NCBI GenBank assembly: GCA_037444305.1
Contig: JBBIMP010000036.1
Location: 1 to 54,170, forward strand
Direction of reading: 5' to 3'
From: JBBIMP01 sp037444305
GTDB taxonomy: Bacteria > Acidobacteriota > UBA6911
DNA length: 54,170 bases
The notes under the pieces are model-generated. The model did not search any database, was not told the origin of the DNA, and saw nothing but the letters and a program-made list of their open reading frames with translations. Positions 26,529-35,421 of the stretch are shown here, piece by piece. The stretch's first letter is position 1, and the number at the start of each line of letters is the position of its first letter. The translations under genes were made by a program, and so were the position numbers.

Positions 26529-27245
26529 TCACCGGGCCTGGCGCCGGAACGCCCAGTGCAGGAAGGCGCACAGTGACATCGCCGCGTTTATGGCCACGTC
26601 CTGCAGGCCCGTCTGCGAGCGGTAGTGCCGGATCTCCGACCGGAAGCTGTCGTCGACCCGGAAACCCAGCCGGGTCGTCAGGACCGCGATCTCCTGGGCG
26701 CAGCTGTAGCGGATCCCCCTGTAGTGACGGAGCAGGGGCGGGAGCACCCCCACCCTCATCGCGCGGAAGCCCGACTCGACATCCCGGTAGCGGCGCCCGC
26801 TCCAGAGGCTTCCCCAGAGCGTCATCAAAAGGTTCCCAAGGCGCTTGTGGGCGGGGTAGAGGCTGAAGTCGCGGCGCGTGAGCGCCACATCCAGCCGCAG
26901 CTCCCGCATGTGCGCTTCCAGCGCGGGAATCTGAGCCGATTCGTGCTGGCCGTCGGCATCCAGCGTGAAGAGGACATCGCCGGTCGCCAGCTTCCCCTGC
27001 GCCAGCTCGCCGGCGAGGTGGAGGAAACCCTCGCGCAGCGCCGCCGACATGCCGCGGTTTTCCGGCAGCCGCAGCAGCGTGACCCCCTCGTCCGGCCCGG
27101 CCCACTCCTGCGCCAGCCGATACGAGCCGTCACGGGAGCCGTCGTCCACGACCACGAGGCGGTCCACCTGCCGGCGGATCGTATCCAGGACGTCCAGCAG
27201 CGTGGCCGCCTCGTTGAAAACCGGAATGAGCGCAATTTTCTTCAT
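26529..27245 (-). CDS. Family 2 glycosyltransferase (polyprenyl-phosphate sugar type)
   Basis: A 238-residue GT-A glycosyltransferase resembling dolichyl-phosphate-mannose synthases. It has IPVFNEAATL, VVDDGSRDGS, the DxD region TLDADGQHE, DVALTRRDFS and DVESGFRAMR. The C-terminus has one hydrophobic stretch but no full membrane domain. It starts at 27245 with ATG overlapping the stop of the upstream membrane gene (ATGA), so the two are translationally coupled. It probably loads a sugar onto a lipid carrier that the GT39-like neighbour then uses. The frame stays open to 28391, but that extension is antisense-like shadow of the neighbour. Confidence 0.88.
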   Translation of the reverse strand: MKKIALIPVFNEAATLLDVLDTIRRQVDRLVVVDDGSRDGSYRLAQEWAGPDEGVTLLRLPENRGMSAALREGFLHLAGELAQGKLATGDVLFTLDADGQHESAQIPALEAHMRELRLDVALTRRDFSLYPAHKRLGNLLMTLWGSLWSGRRYRDVESGFRAMRVGVLPPLLRHYRGIRYSCAQEIAVLTTRLGFRVDDSFRSEIRHYRSQTGLQDVAINAAMSLCAFLHWAFRRQAR

Positions 27246-29128
27246 CCTCTCACCCGGTAGAGCACCACGCGGTTGCTCGAGAAGACAGGTTCCAGGTTCC
27301 GCTCCCGGAAGCCTTCGTCCAGGAAAATATAGACGCCCCGGCGCTCGGCCACGCCGGGCAGCGGCGCCATGCCGTGGTAGTTCAGCAGCACGTGCGTGAT
27401 CCTCGAGGCGCGCAGCGCGCCCAGCACGCCCGCTTCGCTCTCCTGATGCAGCAGTTTTTCGCCCTCGACCGTGAAGGAATAAAGGGTGGGCACCCGGGAA
27501 TAGAACTGGGCCGAGTCGTTCAGCAGCAGGACGCGGTCGTTCGGGGCGAGGTGCGCGTTGATGTAGCCGTAGACATGAATCGAAGGCACGTCCCGCAGCA
27601 GGTACTCCTGCGCCGTCTGGCGGCCCGCCAGGTATCGCGCCGGGGACTGCCAGCCGTGCCAGTAGGTCCACTGCGTAACCGAGCGGGCGTACAGGGGAGG
27701 GAACGAAAGTACAGCTCCGGCCACGATCGCAGCCGCACCCGCGATCCGCGCCGCCCTCCCCCATATGCCTTCCCCCTCCGCGCGCTCCACGGCCGGGAGG
27801 AGGCCCTTTGCCGCCAGAACCGCGAGCAGCGGCACGAGGGGGAGGAGGTAGCGGATCTCCTGGGCGGTGAACGCCCAGGCACAGAAGTAGCATGCCAAGG
27901 GCACGAGCGCCGCCCGGACCACGGAATCCTTCGGCCGGACCAGCGCCAGGACGAGCGCGGGGAGGAAGATCCACCCTGGGGTGCCGTTGAACGGGCCGGG
28001 CGAAAAGCTCACCTTCAGGGGCAGCGCCAGGAATTCCAGCGGCGTGCGCGCGATCCCTTCCCTCTCGTAAACCGCGGAGGCGGCTTCCACCATGGACGGC
28101 GGAAAATAGGGGCTTTGAAAGAGCCCGTTCGCCGCCGGAAAGACCGGGTTGCCGGTGTAAGACCAGGCCCGCCACATCCACGGCAGGAACAGAACAAACC
28201 CGATCAGGCCATACCCGGCCAGAAGCCGGACGGCTGCGCCCAGGCCCCGGCGTTCGCGCCCCAGCGTTCGGAACAGGATCAGAATCGCGGCCGCGGGAAG
28301 CCAGAACACCGCATGATACTTGCATCCCAGGGCCAGGCCCAGGGAAGCGCCCGAGAGCAGGAAGAAGGGGCGTCTGCCGGAGCGCACCCACTCGAGAAGG
28401 GAAAAAACCGCCACGGCCGAATACAGGGCCAGCGGCAGGTCGATGAGCGCGGTGGTGCCTTCATAGAGCGCGACCGGGGAACTCCAGAAGAGCAGGGCCG
28501 CGGCCGAGCCGTGCGTGAATCCCCACCAGCGCGACGCGAACCGGAAGACCACTCCGCCGCAGGCAAGATAGCAGAGAAAATTGAACAGCTTTGCCAGCGT
28601 CGCGCCGGAAAACAGAAACGCCGTGATGTAGGACATGAGCGGCAGCGCCGGCATGGAGCTGCTCCAGTTGTTGGGCGCAAAGGCGATCCGCCCTGCCCCG
28701 GCCGCGTCCCGGGAATAGGGGAGATGCACATTCAATGCGTCGAAGGAGGTTTCCGGGGCGAGTGCGGAGCCGAATACGATCGTCATGTGAAGAGCCGCAA
28801 GCGTCCACAACAGGCTCGCGAGCACCGTCCGGGATGAGAAAGGAATCTGCGGCCGCGGGCCGGCCGCCGGGAAATGCCGGTGCAGCCTCAATCCCAGGAA
28901 TATCGCGGCGGCGGAACCCAGGACCAGCCACCTCTGGAGAAGGCCGGCAACCCCGAGCAGCAGGATCCACAGGCCCCAGGCGCCCATCCCAAGCGCAACC
29001 GGCACTGCCAGCCCGGCCTCTGCGCGCGCGAACCCGAGGCGCCGCATCAGCCGGCGACCGAGCGGCAGCCACAGCAACAGGGCAAACGCCGCCCAGATCG
29101 TGATGTCCGCCGCCAGTTGCGTTCTCAA
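27242..29128 (-). CDS. GT39-like integral-membrane glycosyltransferase
   Basis: A 628-residue protein with about ten to twelve hydrophobic helices in residues 1-450 and a soluble C-terminal domain. The first periplasmic loop has acidic residues after helix 3 (ALAPETSFDALNVHLPYSRD), as in protein O-mannosyltransferase and ArnT-type GT-C enzymes that use lipid-linked sugars. AYFCAWAF-like and EIRYLLPLVPLLAVLAA segments are typical of the fold. It is coupled by ATGA to the family 2 glycosyltransferase gene that would make the lipid-linked donor. The acceptor is unknown: a protein, glycan or lipid A-like molecule. Confidence 0.8.
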   Translation of the reverse strand: MRTQLAADITIWAAFALLLWLPLGRRLMRRLGFARAEAGLAVPVALGMGAWGLWILLLGVAGLLQRWLVLGSAAAIFLGLRLHRHFPAAGPRPQIPFSSRTVLASLLWTLAALHMTIVFGSALAPETSFDALNVHLPYSRDAAGAGRIAFAPNNWSSSMPALPLMSYITAFLFSGATLAKLFNFLCYLACGGVVFRFASRWWGFTHGSAAALLFWSSPVALYEGTTALIDLPLALYSAVAVFSLLEWVRSGRRPFFLLSGASLGLALGCKYHAVFWLPAAAILILFRTLGRERRGLGAAVRLLAGYGLIGFVLFLPWMWRAWSYTGNPVFPAANGLFQSPYFPPSMVEAASAVYEREGIARTPLEFLALPLKVSFSPGPFNGTPGWIFLPALVLALVRPKDSVVRAALVPLACYFCAWAFTAQEIRYLLPLVPLLAVLAAKGLLPAVERAEGEGIWGRAARIAGAAAIVAGAVLSFPPLYARSVTQWTYWHGWQSPARYLAGRQTAQEYLLRDVPSIHVYGYINAHLAPNDRVLLLNDSAQFYSRVPTLYSFTVEGEKLLHQESEAGVLGALRASRITHVLLNYHGMAPLPGVAERRGVYIFLDEGFRERNLEPVFSSNRVVLYRVRG

Positions 29129-29295
29129 GAGATCCTCTTTTTCCCCGCGCGCGCGGCGTGGGTACGCCGGAAGAAACCGTGGTTTGCGGTCGTAAACTCT
29201 TGAAAGACCCTACTTACCGGCTCCCGAAAGAAAATGCAACTTTTTTGGGGTGATTTTCGTCTGTATGAGTATCCATTCAACAACCTCCTTCGAGG

Positions 29296-29340
29296 GCGGT
29301 GGGATCAGGAAACCGTGTTTCCGGTCCCGCCGCTATTTTT
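29296..29340 (+). terminator. Terminator-like hairpin in a divergent intergenic region
   Basis: GCGGTGGGA...GGAAAC (29296-29313) pairs with GTTTCC..TCCCGCCGC (29317-29333) and is followed by TATTTTT. It lies on the plus strand between two divergent genes (29128 and 29546), where no upstream plus-strand gene needs a terminator. It may end a small RNA or attenuate the leader of the gene at 29546. The rest of the 417-base gap shows no open frame with a ribosome site. Confidence 0.5.
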
Positions 29341-29545
29341 CTGTTCCCTTGAACCCGGACACGCCCGGTCGCGTCCAATTGTCAGGGACACCGTAACTCA
29401 AGGTAGGGTCCGTCCTGGCTTACGGATAGGGGAAACCGCCTTAGAGAGAGATCGCATCCTCCTTGTGGCACCTGCCAGGGCCATGTTAGTATTGCAAGTC
29501 AGGGTAGCACCGCCGCAGAGGGCGGCGGGGGAAAGGAAGAAAGCC

Positions 29546-30421
29546 ATGAAGAGAATGGGAGTGCATTTTGCATTAGCGGTACTGGTATCGCTTCTGATTT
29601 TGCCCGCCCATGCCCAGGAGGAGCGTACGCGCCCCGCCACAGCGGATCCGGCGGGCGGCGGGCAGGCCCGGGGAATGACTGCAGCTTCACAGGCCGCTCC
29701 ATCCATCGCCTCGCGGGGCGTGGCTTCGTCCACCGCGACCAGCGCCCCCGCCATGACCTCTTCGCGCGAAACGGGGCGCAATGAGGGAGTTTTCGCCGGC
29801 AGTTCCCAGGGCGGGCGCATCAATCCCATGGCAGCGCCGGACCTGAAGGGAAGCTCGTTCGTTTCCAACGGCGCCTATTTCGCCTGGCAGGAATTCTACT
29901 ACAACCTTCAGCAACGGTATTTCTTTGGTTCCTATGATGTTGCACGGTTCTACCGGAACCGCGAGCCGCTGCTGACGCCCAGGATCCAGAAGGCTGCCCT
30001 CAGGCAGTCCATGAACTACAGCGGGCGGATGGTCGCAGCGGTGGAGGAACTGGAGATATTCCTGGATGCACTCGAGGCGGGCGCGGCGATCGACAAGAAC
30101 GAGATCATCGGCAAAGCACGGGAAATCCGGGAACTGGCGAAGCAGCTTCGGAAGGATCCCCTGCTGAGCTTCACCGACCAGCGCGAAGATCGGGATCTGC
30201 TTCGCGGCAGAGACAAGGAACTGAAGCAGCTCGGTCTGGATGCGATCGAAGAGCTGCGGCAGATGATCGTCGACGTGGACACGCAGATGAAGGGCATGTA
30301 CAGGGAGACCCGGACCTCGACGATTTCCCTGGACACGCTTTCGCAGCCGTCCTTCGCCTCGCTCTCCAAGGGAATCGAGCGGCTGTCCAAGGTGATCGAG
30401 GACTCTGCCAAGCGTCTGTAG
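29546..30421 (+). CDS. Exported helical protein of unknown function
   Basis: A 291-residue protein with a clean signal peptide (MKRMGVHFALAVLVSLLILPAHA, cleavage before QEE). Residues about 25-95 are a low-complexity Ala/Ser/Thr/Gly segment. The rest is predicted mainly helical, with FVSNGAYFAWQEFYYNLQQR and heptad-like charged stretches (ELEIFLDALEAG, AREIRELAKQLRKD, DKELKQLGLDAIEELRQ). I recognise no domain. The ribosome site GGAAAGGAAGAAAG lies before the ATG, and the frame upstream of it is not coding. It starts a rightward series with the next two genes, in which envelope functions predominate. Confidence 0.75.
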   Translation: MKRMGVHFALAVLVSLLILPAHAQEERTRPATADPAGGGQARGMTAASQAAPSIASRGVASSTATSAPAMTSSRETGRNEGVFAGSSQGGRINPMAAPDLKGSSFVSNGAYFAWQEFYYNLQQRYFFGSYDVARFYRNREPLLTPRIQKAALRQSMNYSGRMVAAVEELEIFLDALEAGAAIDKNEIIGKAREIRELAKQLRKDPLLSFTDQREDRDLLRGRDKELKQLGLDAIEELRQMIVDVDTQMKGMYRETRTSTISLDTLSQPSFASLSKGIERLSKVIEDSAKRL

Positions 30422-30723
30422 CCATCCAGAGGGTGACGCACATCCCCCGGCTTCATCCTCCTGCGTCGGTTCAACCCCGCGAAATGTGGCAAGAAACGGG
30501 CAAGGCGGATTGAACGACAGGAGCAACCGGACAGGAATCGGGGAAATCGTCATCCCATCCCCCTCCCCGATGCCCCCCGGCGAGGGTGTTTCTCGATCAT
30601 AACGTCCTGCCCCGATTCTTCCGATGTGGCCTAGAGTGAACAGTCTGAACCATTGCCCGGAAGGCGGTTTGTCCGGGCACCACACGTTGAAGGCTATGCC
30701 CTTTTGCAATCCAGGAGCAATCC
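30422..30723. other. 302-base gap with no visible feature
   Basis: No gene with a plausible ribosome site, strong hairpin or repeat copy was seen on either strand. Long open frames on the minus strand here are shadows of the GC-rich neighbouring gene. Promoters for the next gene may lie here but I cannot place them. Confidence 0.5.
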
Positions 30724-32277
30724 ATGGCCGACCTTGACGACTTTTCCGCCAACCTCAGGGCCGAAGCCCGCAAGATGCTGGAACCGCATCTGCAGGCGCT
30801 CGAGGAGGAACTCCAGGGATTCGGCAGCCGTTTCGCGGAAGCTTCCGGCCGGATCGAGCAGTATCTCGCCTCCATCCGGAACCTGGATCTGCGGGACTCC
30901 GCCGCCTTCCTGACCGAGGCGGTCGCGCAGGCGCGGGACGAGACTGCTCGCGAGGTGGTCAGCGAAAACGACAAAGCAATGAGCTTCCTCGCTCATTACA
31001 TCCACGACGTCCGCCACCGGGAAACCCAGGAGGAAATCCTGAACCTGCTCCTGGACGGAGCCCGGATGTTCGCCCCCAGGGCGGTGCTGTTCGTGGCCCG
31101 CGGCAACAAACTCATGGGCTGGTCGTCCAGGGGATTCTCGGAAGACCTGACTTCCAGGATCAAGGCGTGGATTCGCCCCAGGACGGCTTCATCGTTTCTG
31201 AGCGGCGCGCTCGAAACGGACAGCCTCGATTCCTGCAACGAAATCGCCGGGGAGGAGGAGCTGTTCGAACTGCTCGGAAGCGAGGCCTCCGCTCCCTGGC
31301 ACGCCTTCCCGCTCCGGGCCCTAGGCCGCCCCGTGGCGGCCCTCCTGACCGCGGCCACGCCGGGAGAAAAATGCAGGCTGGAGGCCCTCTGCATGCTGAT
31401 CGACGCCACCGGGCTCTGCATTGAAAACCTCGCGTTGAAGATCCTGCAGGAGATGCGGGAGCGGGCCGCCGAGGAATCCGCCGCGGCGGTGCCGGAGACC
31501 GTCCCGGCGGCTGTGTCGGATGAGCCCGGGGAGGATACCGCAGAGGCTGCCGCCGTGATCGAGGAGGCCGAAGCCGGCCCGCCCCCGCAGCATGTGCCCG
31601 AAGCGCCGGTTGCAGAGGCGCCCGAGCCGGAGGTTGCAGAGGGAGTCCCTGCGGTCGCGGCCGACGAAATGCCGGCCGCTGCGACCGCCCCGGAGATCCC
31701 TGAAGTCGCCGCCGAGGAATCGCCGGCCGCCGAGGCTGCTGCCACGGTAGAGCCGGCAGTCGAGGAGCCCGAGGCCGAAGTGCCCGCAATCGAAGAGCCC
31801 ATGATCCCGGCTCAGGGCTCCGCAGGGGCTGGCGGGGCGCTGGAGGAAGCCGAAGCGCCGGAACCCGTTTCCGCACCCATGCCGGCGCCCGAGCCGCCTT
31901 TCGTCATGCCTGCCCCGATGCCCGGGGCCGCTCGGCTGCCCGAACCCGAACCGCTGCGCGTGCCCCCCCTGCGGCCGGTGGAGCAGCTTTCCGAGGAGGA
32001 GAAGCTGCACGCCGAGGCCAAGCGGTTTGCCCGCCTCCTGGTCTCGGAAATCAAGCTTTACAACGAGGAGCGTGTCAGGGAGGGCCGCGAAAACCGCGAC
32101 CTGTATGTGCGCCTGAAGAGGGACATCGACCGGAGCCGCGAGATGTACGAAAAACGCATCTCGTCCAGCGTGACGCGCAAGGTGGACTACTTTCACGACG
32201 AACTCGTCCGGATCCTGGGCGAAAATACGCCGGAAAAACTGGGAAGCGACTACCCGGGCCCGCGTGTGGAAAACTGA
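30724..32277 (+). CDS. Cytoplasmic protein with sensor-like domain, long linker and acidobacterial-type tail
   Basis: A 517-residue protein without signal peptide. Residues 1-85 are a charged coiled-coil-like helix (EPHLQALEEELQGFGSRFAE). Residues about 95-240 resemble a degraded GAF-type domain (ILNLLLDGARMFAPRAVLFVARG, FPLRALGRPVAALLTAA). Residues about 250-422 are a Pro/Ala/Glu-rich low-complexity linker. The last 95 residues are compact and charged: AEAKRFARLLVSEIKLYNEE, DRSREMYEKRI and KVDYFHDELVRIL. I have seen this C-terminal module in proteins of Acidobacteriota, but its role is unknown. It may link a signal to the cell envelope genes beside it. Confidence 0.8.
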   Translation: MADLDDFSANLRAEARKMLEPHLQALEEELQGFGSRFAEASGRIEQYLASIRNLDLRDSAAFLTEAVAQARDETAREVVSENDKAMSFLAHYIHDVRHRETQEEILNLLLDGARMFAPRAVLFVARGNKLMGWSSRGFSEDLTSRIKAWIRPRTASSFLSGALETDSLDSCNEIAGEEELFELLGSEASAPWHAFPLRALGRPVAALLTAATPGEKCRLEALCMLIDATGLCIENLALKILQEMRERAAEESAAAVPETVPAAVSDEPGEDTAEAAAVIEEAEAGPPPQHVPEAPVAEAPEPEVAEGVPAVAADEMPAAATAPEIPEVAAEESPAAEAAATVEPAVEEPEAEVPAIEEPMIPAQGSAGAGGALEEAEAPEPVSAPMPAPEPPFVMPAPMPGAARLPEPEPLRVPPLRPVEQLSEEEKLHAEAKRFARLLVSEIKLYNEERVREGRENRDLYVRLKRDIDRSREMYEKRISSSVTRKVDYFHDELVRILGENTPEKLGSDYPGPRVEN

Positions 32278-32352
32278 ACCGCGCCGGCAGTCCCGGAGCC
32301 TGAATTCCCCCGGTCGTCGCGCTACGCTTGAGGGGAAGCTGGAAAGAGCCGT

Positions 32353-34542
32353 TTGGAGCCCAAGAACACACCACAGAACACCCAACGTCGACATCGCCGG
32401 CGGCCGGCGGCCGCGCTGCTGGTTGCCTGTCTTGCAGTCCAGCCGGCCGCGGGGAGCGTTCCCGCCCCCGGCATTCCCCAGGAGCTCGAAATCACCGCGC
32501 GGAGTTTTCCGCCCGAGACAGCCAGTGCACTCCGGGCCCTGGGAAAGGCGGTGGAGCACTTCACGGCCCAGCGATACGACGCGGCGCTGAAGGCCCTGCC
32601 CTCCCGCCGCGCAGCCGAAAGCACCGCCGTGGGCGACCACGCGCTCATCTGCCAGGCCCGCGCCCAGTTCGCGCTCGACAACTCCCGCGGAGCGCTGGAG
32701 ACATTCCGGCATTTGCAGGACCGTTATCCCTCCTCCCCGCTCCTGAGGGAAGCCGTCGCCGGCGAGTGCCGCTCGCTGCTGAAGGCCGGCGACTTCCAGG
32801 CGGCACTGAAGTGCCTGGACAAGCCAGATCTCGAGCCCAATGCGGATAATCTCATGATGAGGGCGCAGGCCCTCGAGCGTACCGGCGACCCGGCGGGCGC
32901 CGCAGCGCTCTACCTGCGCGTCCTCGCAGCCTCCGCCGCGGCACCTCAGGCCGCGACCGCGGAGGCCCGCCTGCGAGTGCTCTCGCCGGGATTCGCCACC
33001 GCCCCCGCCAACTACGCCATCCAACTCGAGCGGGCGGCCAACCTGATCGCGGCCGGGAGGAACCTCGAAGCCCGGACACTGCTCAACACCCTGGCCTCCG
33101 TGCGGGCACCGGACGCCAAAGCGGCCGGCAGGCGCCGGCTCCTGCTCGGCGACGCCTGCATCAATCTGCGCAGGCTGACGGAGGCGCTCGGGCACCTGCA
33201 GAAGGTCGAGGCCGCGCACGCCGACCTTCACGCCCACGCCGTCTACCTGAGGGGCGTCTGCACACGGGCGCTGAAGAGGGAGACCGAGTTCCTGTCGGCC
33301 AGGGACGAGGCGCTGCGGCTGTACCCAGGCTCGCCTCATACGGAGCGCCTCCTCTATTCAGTGGCCACGTACTTCGACGTCAGCAACCGGGTCCCGGAGG
33401 CGCGCGCCGCTTACAGCAACCTCGCCGGCAGGTTCCCGAGGGGCCAGCACACCCATCGCTCGCTCTGGAAGCTGGGGATGTACGCCTTCGTCGAGGAACA
33501 GCACCAGGAGGCGATCCGAAACTTCTGGGCCGCTCTGCTGCTGGATCCCGGGGACCCGGCGGCTCCCGCATACTGGATGGGACGCTGCTACGAAAAGCTC
33601 GGGGATGCGGCCAAGGCCGGATATCTTTACGAGCGGGGCGATGCCCTGGGCAACCGCAGCTATTACGGGCAGAAGGCGCGGGAGGCGCGCGAGGCCCTGA
33701 AGAAGCCGGCCGTCTCCCCTTCGCTCCTGGTCCCGGGCGTGGACTTCGAGCTGGTCCGCCGCGCGCTGGACGGCGTCCGGTTCCGGCCGGAGTCCATCCC
33801 CGCCCCGACACGCGAGACGGCCGTCTTCGTGGAACGGGCTGCGCAGCTTGCCGCCGCCGGCCTGCACGCCGTCGCTATCGAGGAAACCGCCCGGGCCATC
33901 GGCCGCTACCCCGAGGAGCGGGCGCTCCGCTACGTGCTCTCGCGCCTGTATGACAGCCGCGACGACCACCTGCGGGCGATCCAGACGCTCAGGCGGGTCT
34001 TTCCCCAGTACAGCGAAAGAACGTTCGACACCCTGCCGGAGCCGGTCTGGGAGCTTTTTTTTCCGGTCAAACACTGGGAGATCGTAAGCCGCTACGCGGC
34101 GCGCCATGCCCTCGAGCCGAGCCTCGTCCTGGGACTGATCCGCCAGGAGTCCGCCTTCCAGACCAAGGCCCGCTCCCCGGCCGACGCCCGTGGCTTGATG
34201 CAGATCCTGCCTTCGACGGGTAGGGGTCTGGCGCGCCAGGCCGGCATGGCGAAATACACGACCGCGCAGCTGTTCACCCCCGACACGAACATCGCCCTGG
34301 GCACCCGTTATCTCGCTTCGCTCATCAAGCGCTACGACGGCCGGCTGGAACTGGCGCTCGCCGCTTACAACGCCGGCGACAGCAGGGTGGCCAGGTGGCT
34401 CGCGGAGTTCGGCGACCGCGACCTCGCCGTTTTCGTGGAAATGGTGCCCTTTGCCGAAACCCGCGGCTACATCAAGCAGGTGCTCACCAACCGGACCCAT
34501 TACCACATGCGCACGGCGCGCGCACAGACAGCCGCCCCCTGA
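32353..34542 (+). CDS. TPR-containing soluble lytic transglycosylase (SLT, GH23)
   Basis: A 729-residue exported enzyme that cleaves peptidoglycan glycan strands. The start is probably TTG at 32353, with GGAAAG upstream; the signal region RRRPAAALLVACLAVQPAAG follows a basic N-terminus. Residues about 60-570 are tetratricopeptide-like repeats (for example RAQFALDNSRGALETFRHLQ). The C-terminal SLT domain has the catalytic glutamate E599 in IRQESAF, then ARGLMQILPSTGR, NIALGTRYL, LALAAYNAG and FAETRGYIKQVL. This is the Slt70-like layout. It sits 75 bases after the preceding gene and may be in one transcript with it. Confidence 0.92.
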   Translation: MEPKNTPQNTQRRHRRRPAAALLVACLAVQPAAGSVPAPGIPQELEITARSFPPETASALRALGKAVEHFTAQRYDAALKALPSRRAAESTAVGDHALICQARAQFALDNSRGALETFRHLQDRYPSSPLLREAVAGECRSLLKAGDFQAALKCLDKPDLEPNADNLMMRAQALERTGDPAGAAALYLRVLAASAAAPQAATAEARLRVLSPGFATAPANYAIQLERAANLIAAGRNLEARTLLNTLASVRAPDAKAAGRRRLLLGDACINLRRLTEALGHLQKVEAAHADLHAHAVYLRGVCTRALKRETEFLSARDEALRLYPGSPHTERLLYSVATYFDVSNRVPEARAAYSNLAGRFPRGQHTHRSLWKLGMYAFVEEQHQEAIRNFWAALLLDPGDPAAPAYWMGRCYEKLGDAAKAGYLYERGDALGNRSYYGQKAREAREALKKPAVSPSLLVPGVDFELVRRALDGVRFRPESIPAPTRETAVFVERAAQLAAAGLHAVAIEETARAIGRYPEERALRYVLSRLYDSRDDHLRAIQTLRRVFPQYSERTFDTLPEPVWELFFPVKHWEIVSRYAARHALEPSLVLGLIRQESAFQTKARSPADARGLMQILPSTGRGLARQAGMAKYTTAQLFTPDTNIALGTRYLASLIKRYDGRLELALAAYNAGDSRVARWLAEFGDRDLAVFVEMVPFAETRGYIKQVLTNRTHYHMRTARAQTAAP

Positions 34543-34715
34543 AACCGGGCACAGCAGCCTCTTTTCACGTCAAATCGGCTCATCGGCAACGGAAGTGCCG
34601 TGAAACAAGGGGACAGTTGCCAATTCCCGCAGCGCCTTGACGCCGGAATCCGCTTCATTCATCATGCTGAAGCCTCATTGCCAGGATATCCTCATCAAGC
34701 GGACGGCGATTTCCA

Positions 34716-35327
34716 GTGTGGCGAGAAACCAATTCCGATGAAGACCGCGAACTGGTGCTGAGCAGCCAGCAGGGGGATGAGGCGGCATTCGAGAAGCTGG
34801 TGCGCAAGTACCAGCAGACGCTGCTGAATCTCGTCTATCACAATGTGGGGTACCGTGCGGACGTCGAGGATGTCGTCCAGAAGATCTTTGCAAAGGTCTA
34901 CTTCTCGCTCGGCAAATTCGACAGCAGCCGCCCTTTCTTTCCCTGGCTCTACCGCATCGCCGTCAACCAATGCTACGACGAACTGCGGCGGGTGCGCCGC
35001 AGCAGGACGCTCACCTTCACCGACCTCAGCCTCGAGGAGACCGAGAGCGTGGACAAGCTCATCAGCCAGGCCTCCCCGGCGCCGGCGCCGGAAGAAGAGC
35101 GGAAGGACCTGCACGCGCTCCTGCTGAGCATGCTGGACCGTCTTCCGGCCCAGCAGCGGATGGCCGTCGCGATGCGCGATCTGGAGGACGTTCCCTACGA
35201 GACCATTGCGCAGACGTTGAACTGCAGCGAACAGGCGGCGCGACTCAAGGTCTTCCGCGCCCGAACGCGGCTCCGCGACCTGATGCTGAAGTCCCTCCGC
35301 CGCCGCAAGGGCACGGCTGTTCCCTGA
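34716..35327 (+). CDS. ECF-type RNA polymerase sigma factor
   Basis: A 203-residue RpoE-like sigma factor. Region 2: DEAAFEKLVRKYQQTLLNLV with DVEDVVQKIFAKVY and FFPWLYRIAVNQCYDELRR. Region 4: LLSMLDRLPAQQRMAVAMRDLE and YETIAQTLNCSEQAARLKVFRARTRL. The start is GTG at 34716. No anti-sigma or zinc-binding anti-sigma gene follows; the next gene, aroA, is convergent. The regulator may be elsewhere, or activity may be controlled by expression or by the charged C-terminus. Confidence 0.9.
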   Translation: MWRETNSDEDRELVLSSQQGDEAAFEKLVRKYQQTLLNLVYHNVGYRADVEDVVQKIFAKVYFSLGKFDSSRPFFPWLYRIAVNQCYDELRRVRRSRTLTFTDLSLEETESVDKLISQASPAPAPEEERKDLHALLLSMLDRLPAQQRMAVAMRDLEDVPYETIAQTLNCSEQAARLKVFRARTRLRDLMLKSLRRRKGTAVP

Positions 35328-35421
35328 ATCTCTTCCTTATCTTCCCGGCGGTTTCCGTCTTTCGCCCCCAAAAACCGCCCGGCGACCGCCCAGCGTTCCG
35401 CCGGGTCGGCGGTCGAGGATT

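Noticed and set aside
27374..28837. A 487-codon plus-strand frame opposite the GT39-like gene
   Set aside because: It is Arg/Gln/Glu-rich and charged throughout, the usual mirror of a hydrophobic GC-rich membrane gene.
31321..33339. A 672-codon minus-strand frame crossing two genes
   Set aside because: It spans the linker protein and the transglycosylase in antisense and has no family similarity. Both plus-strand genes have clear domains.
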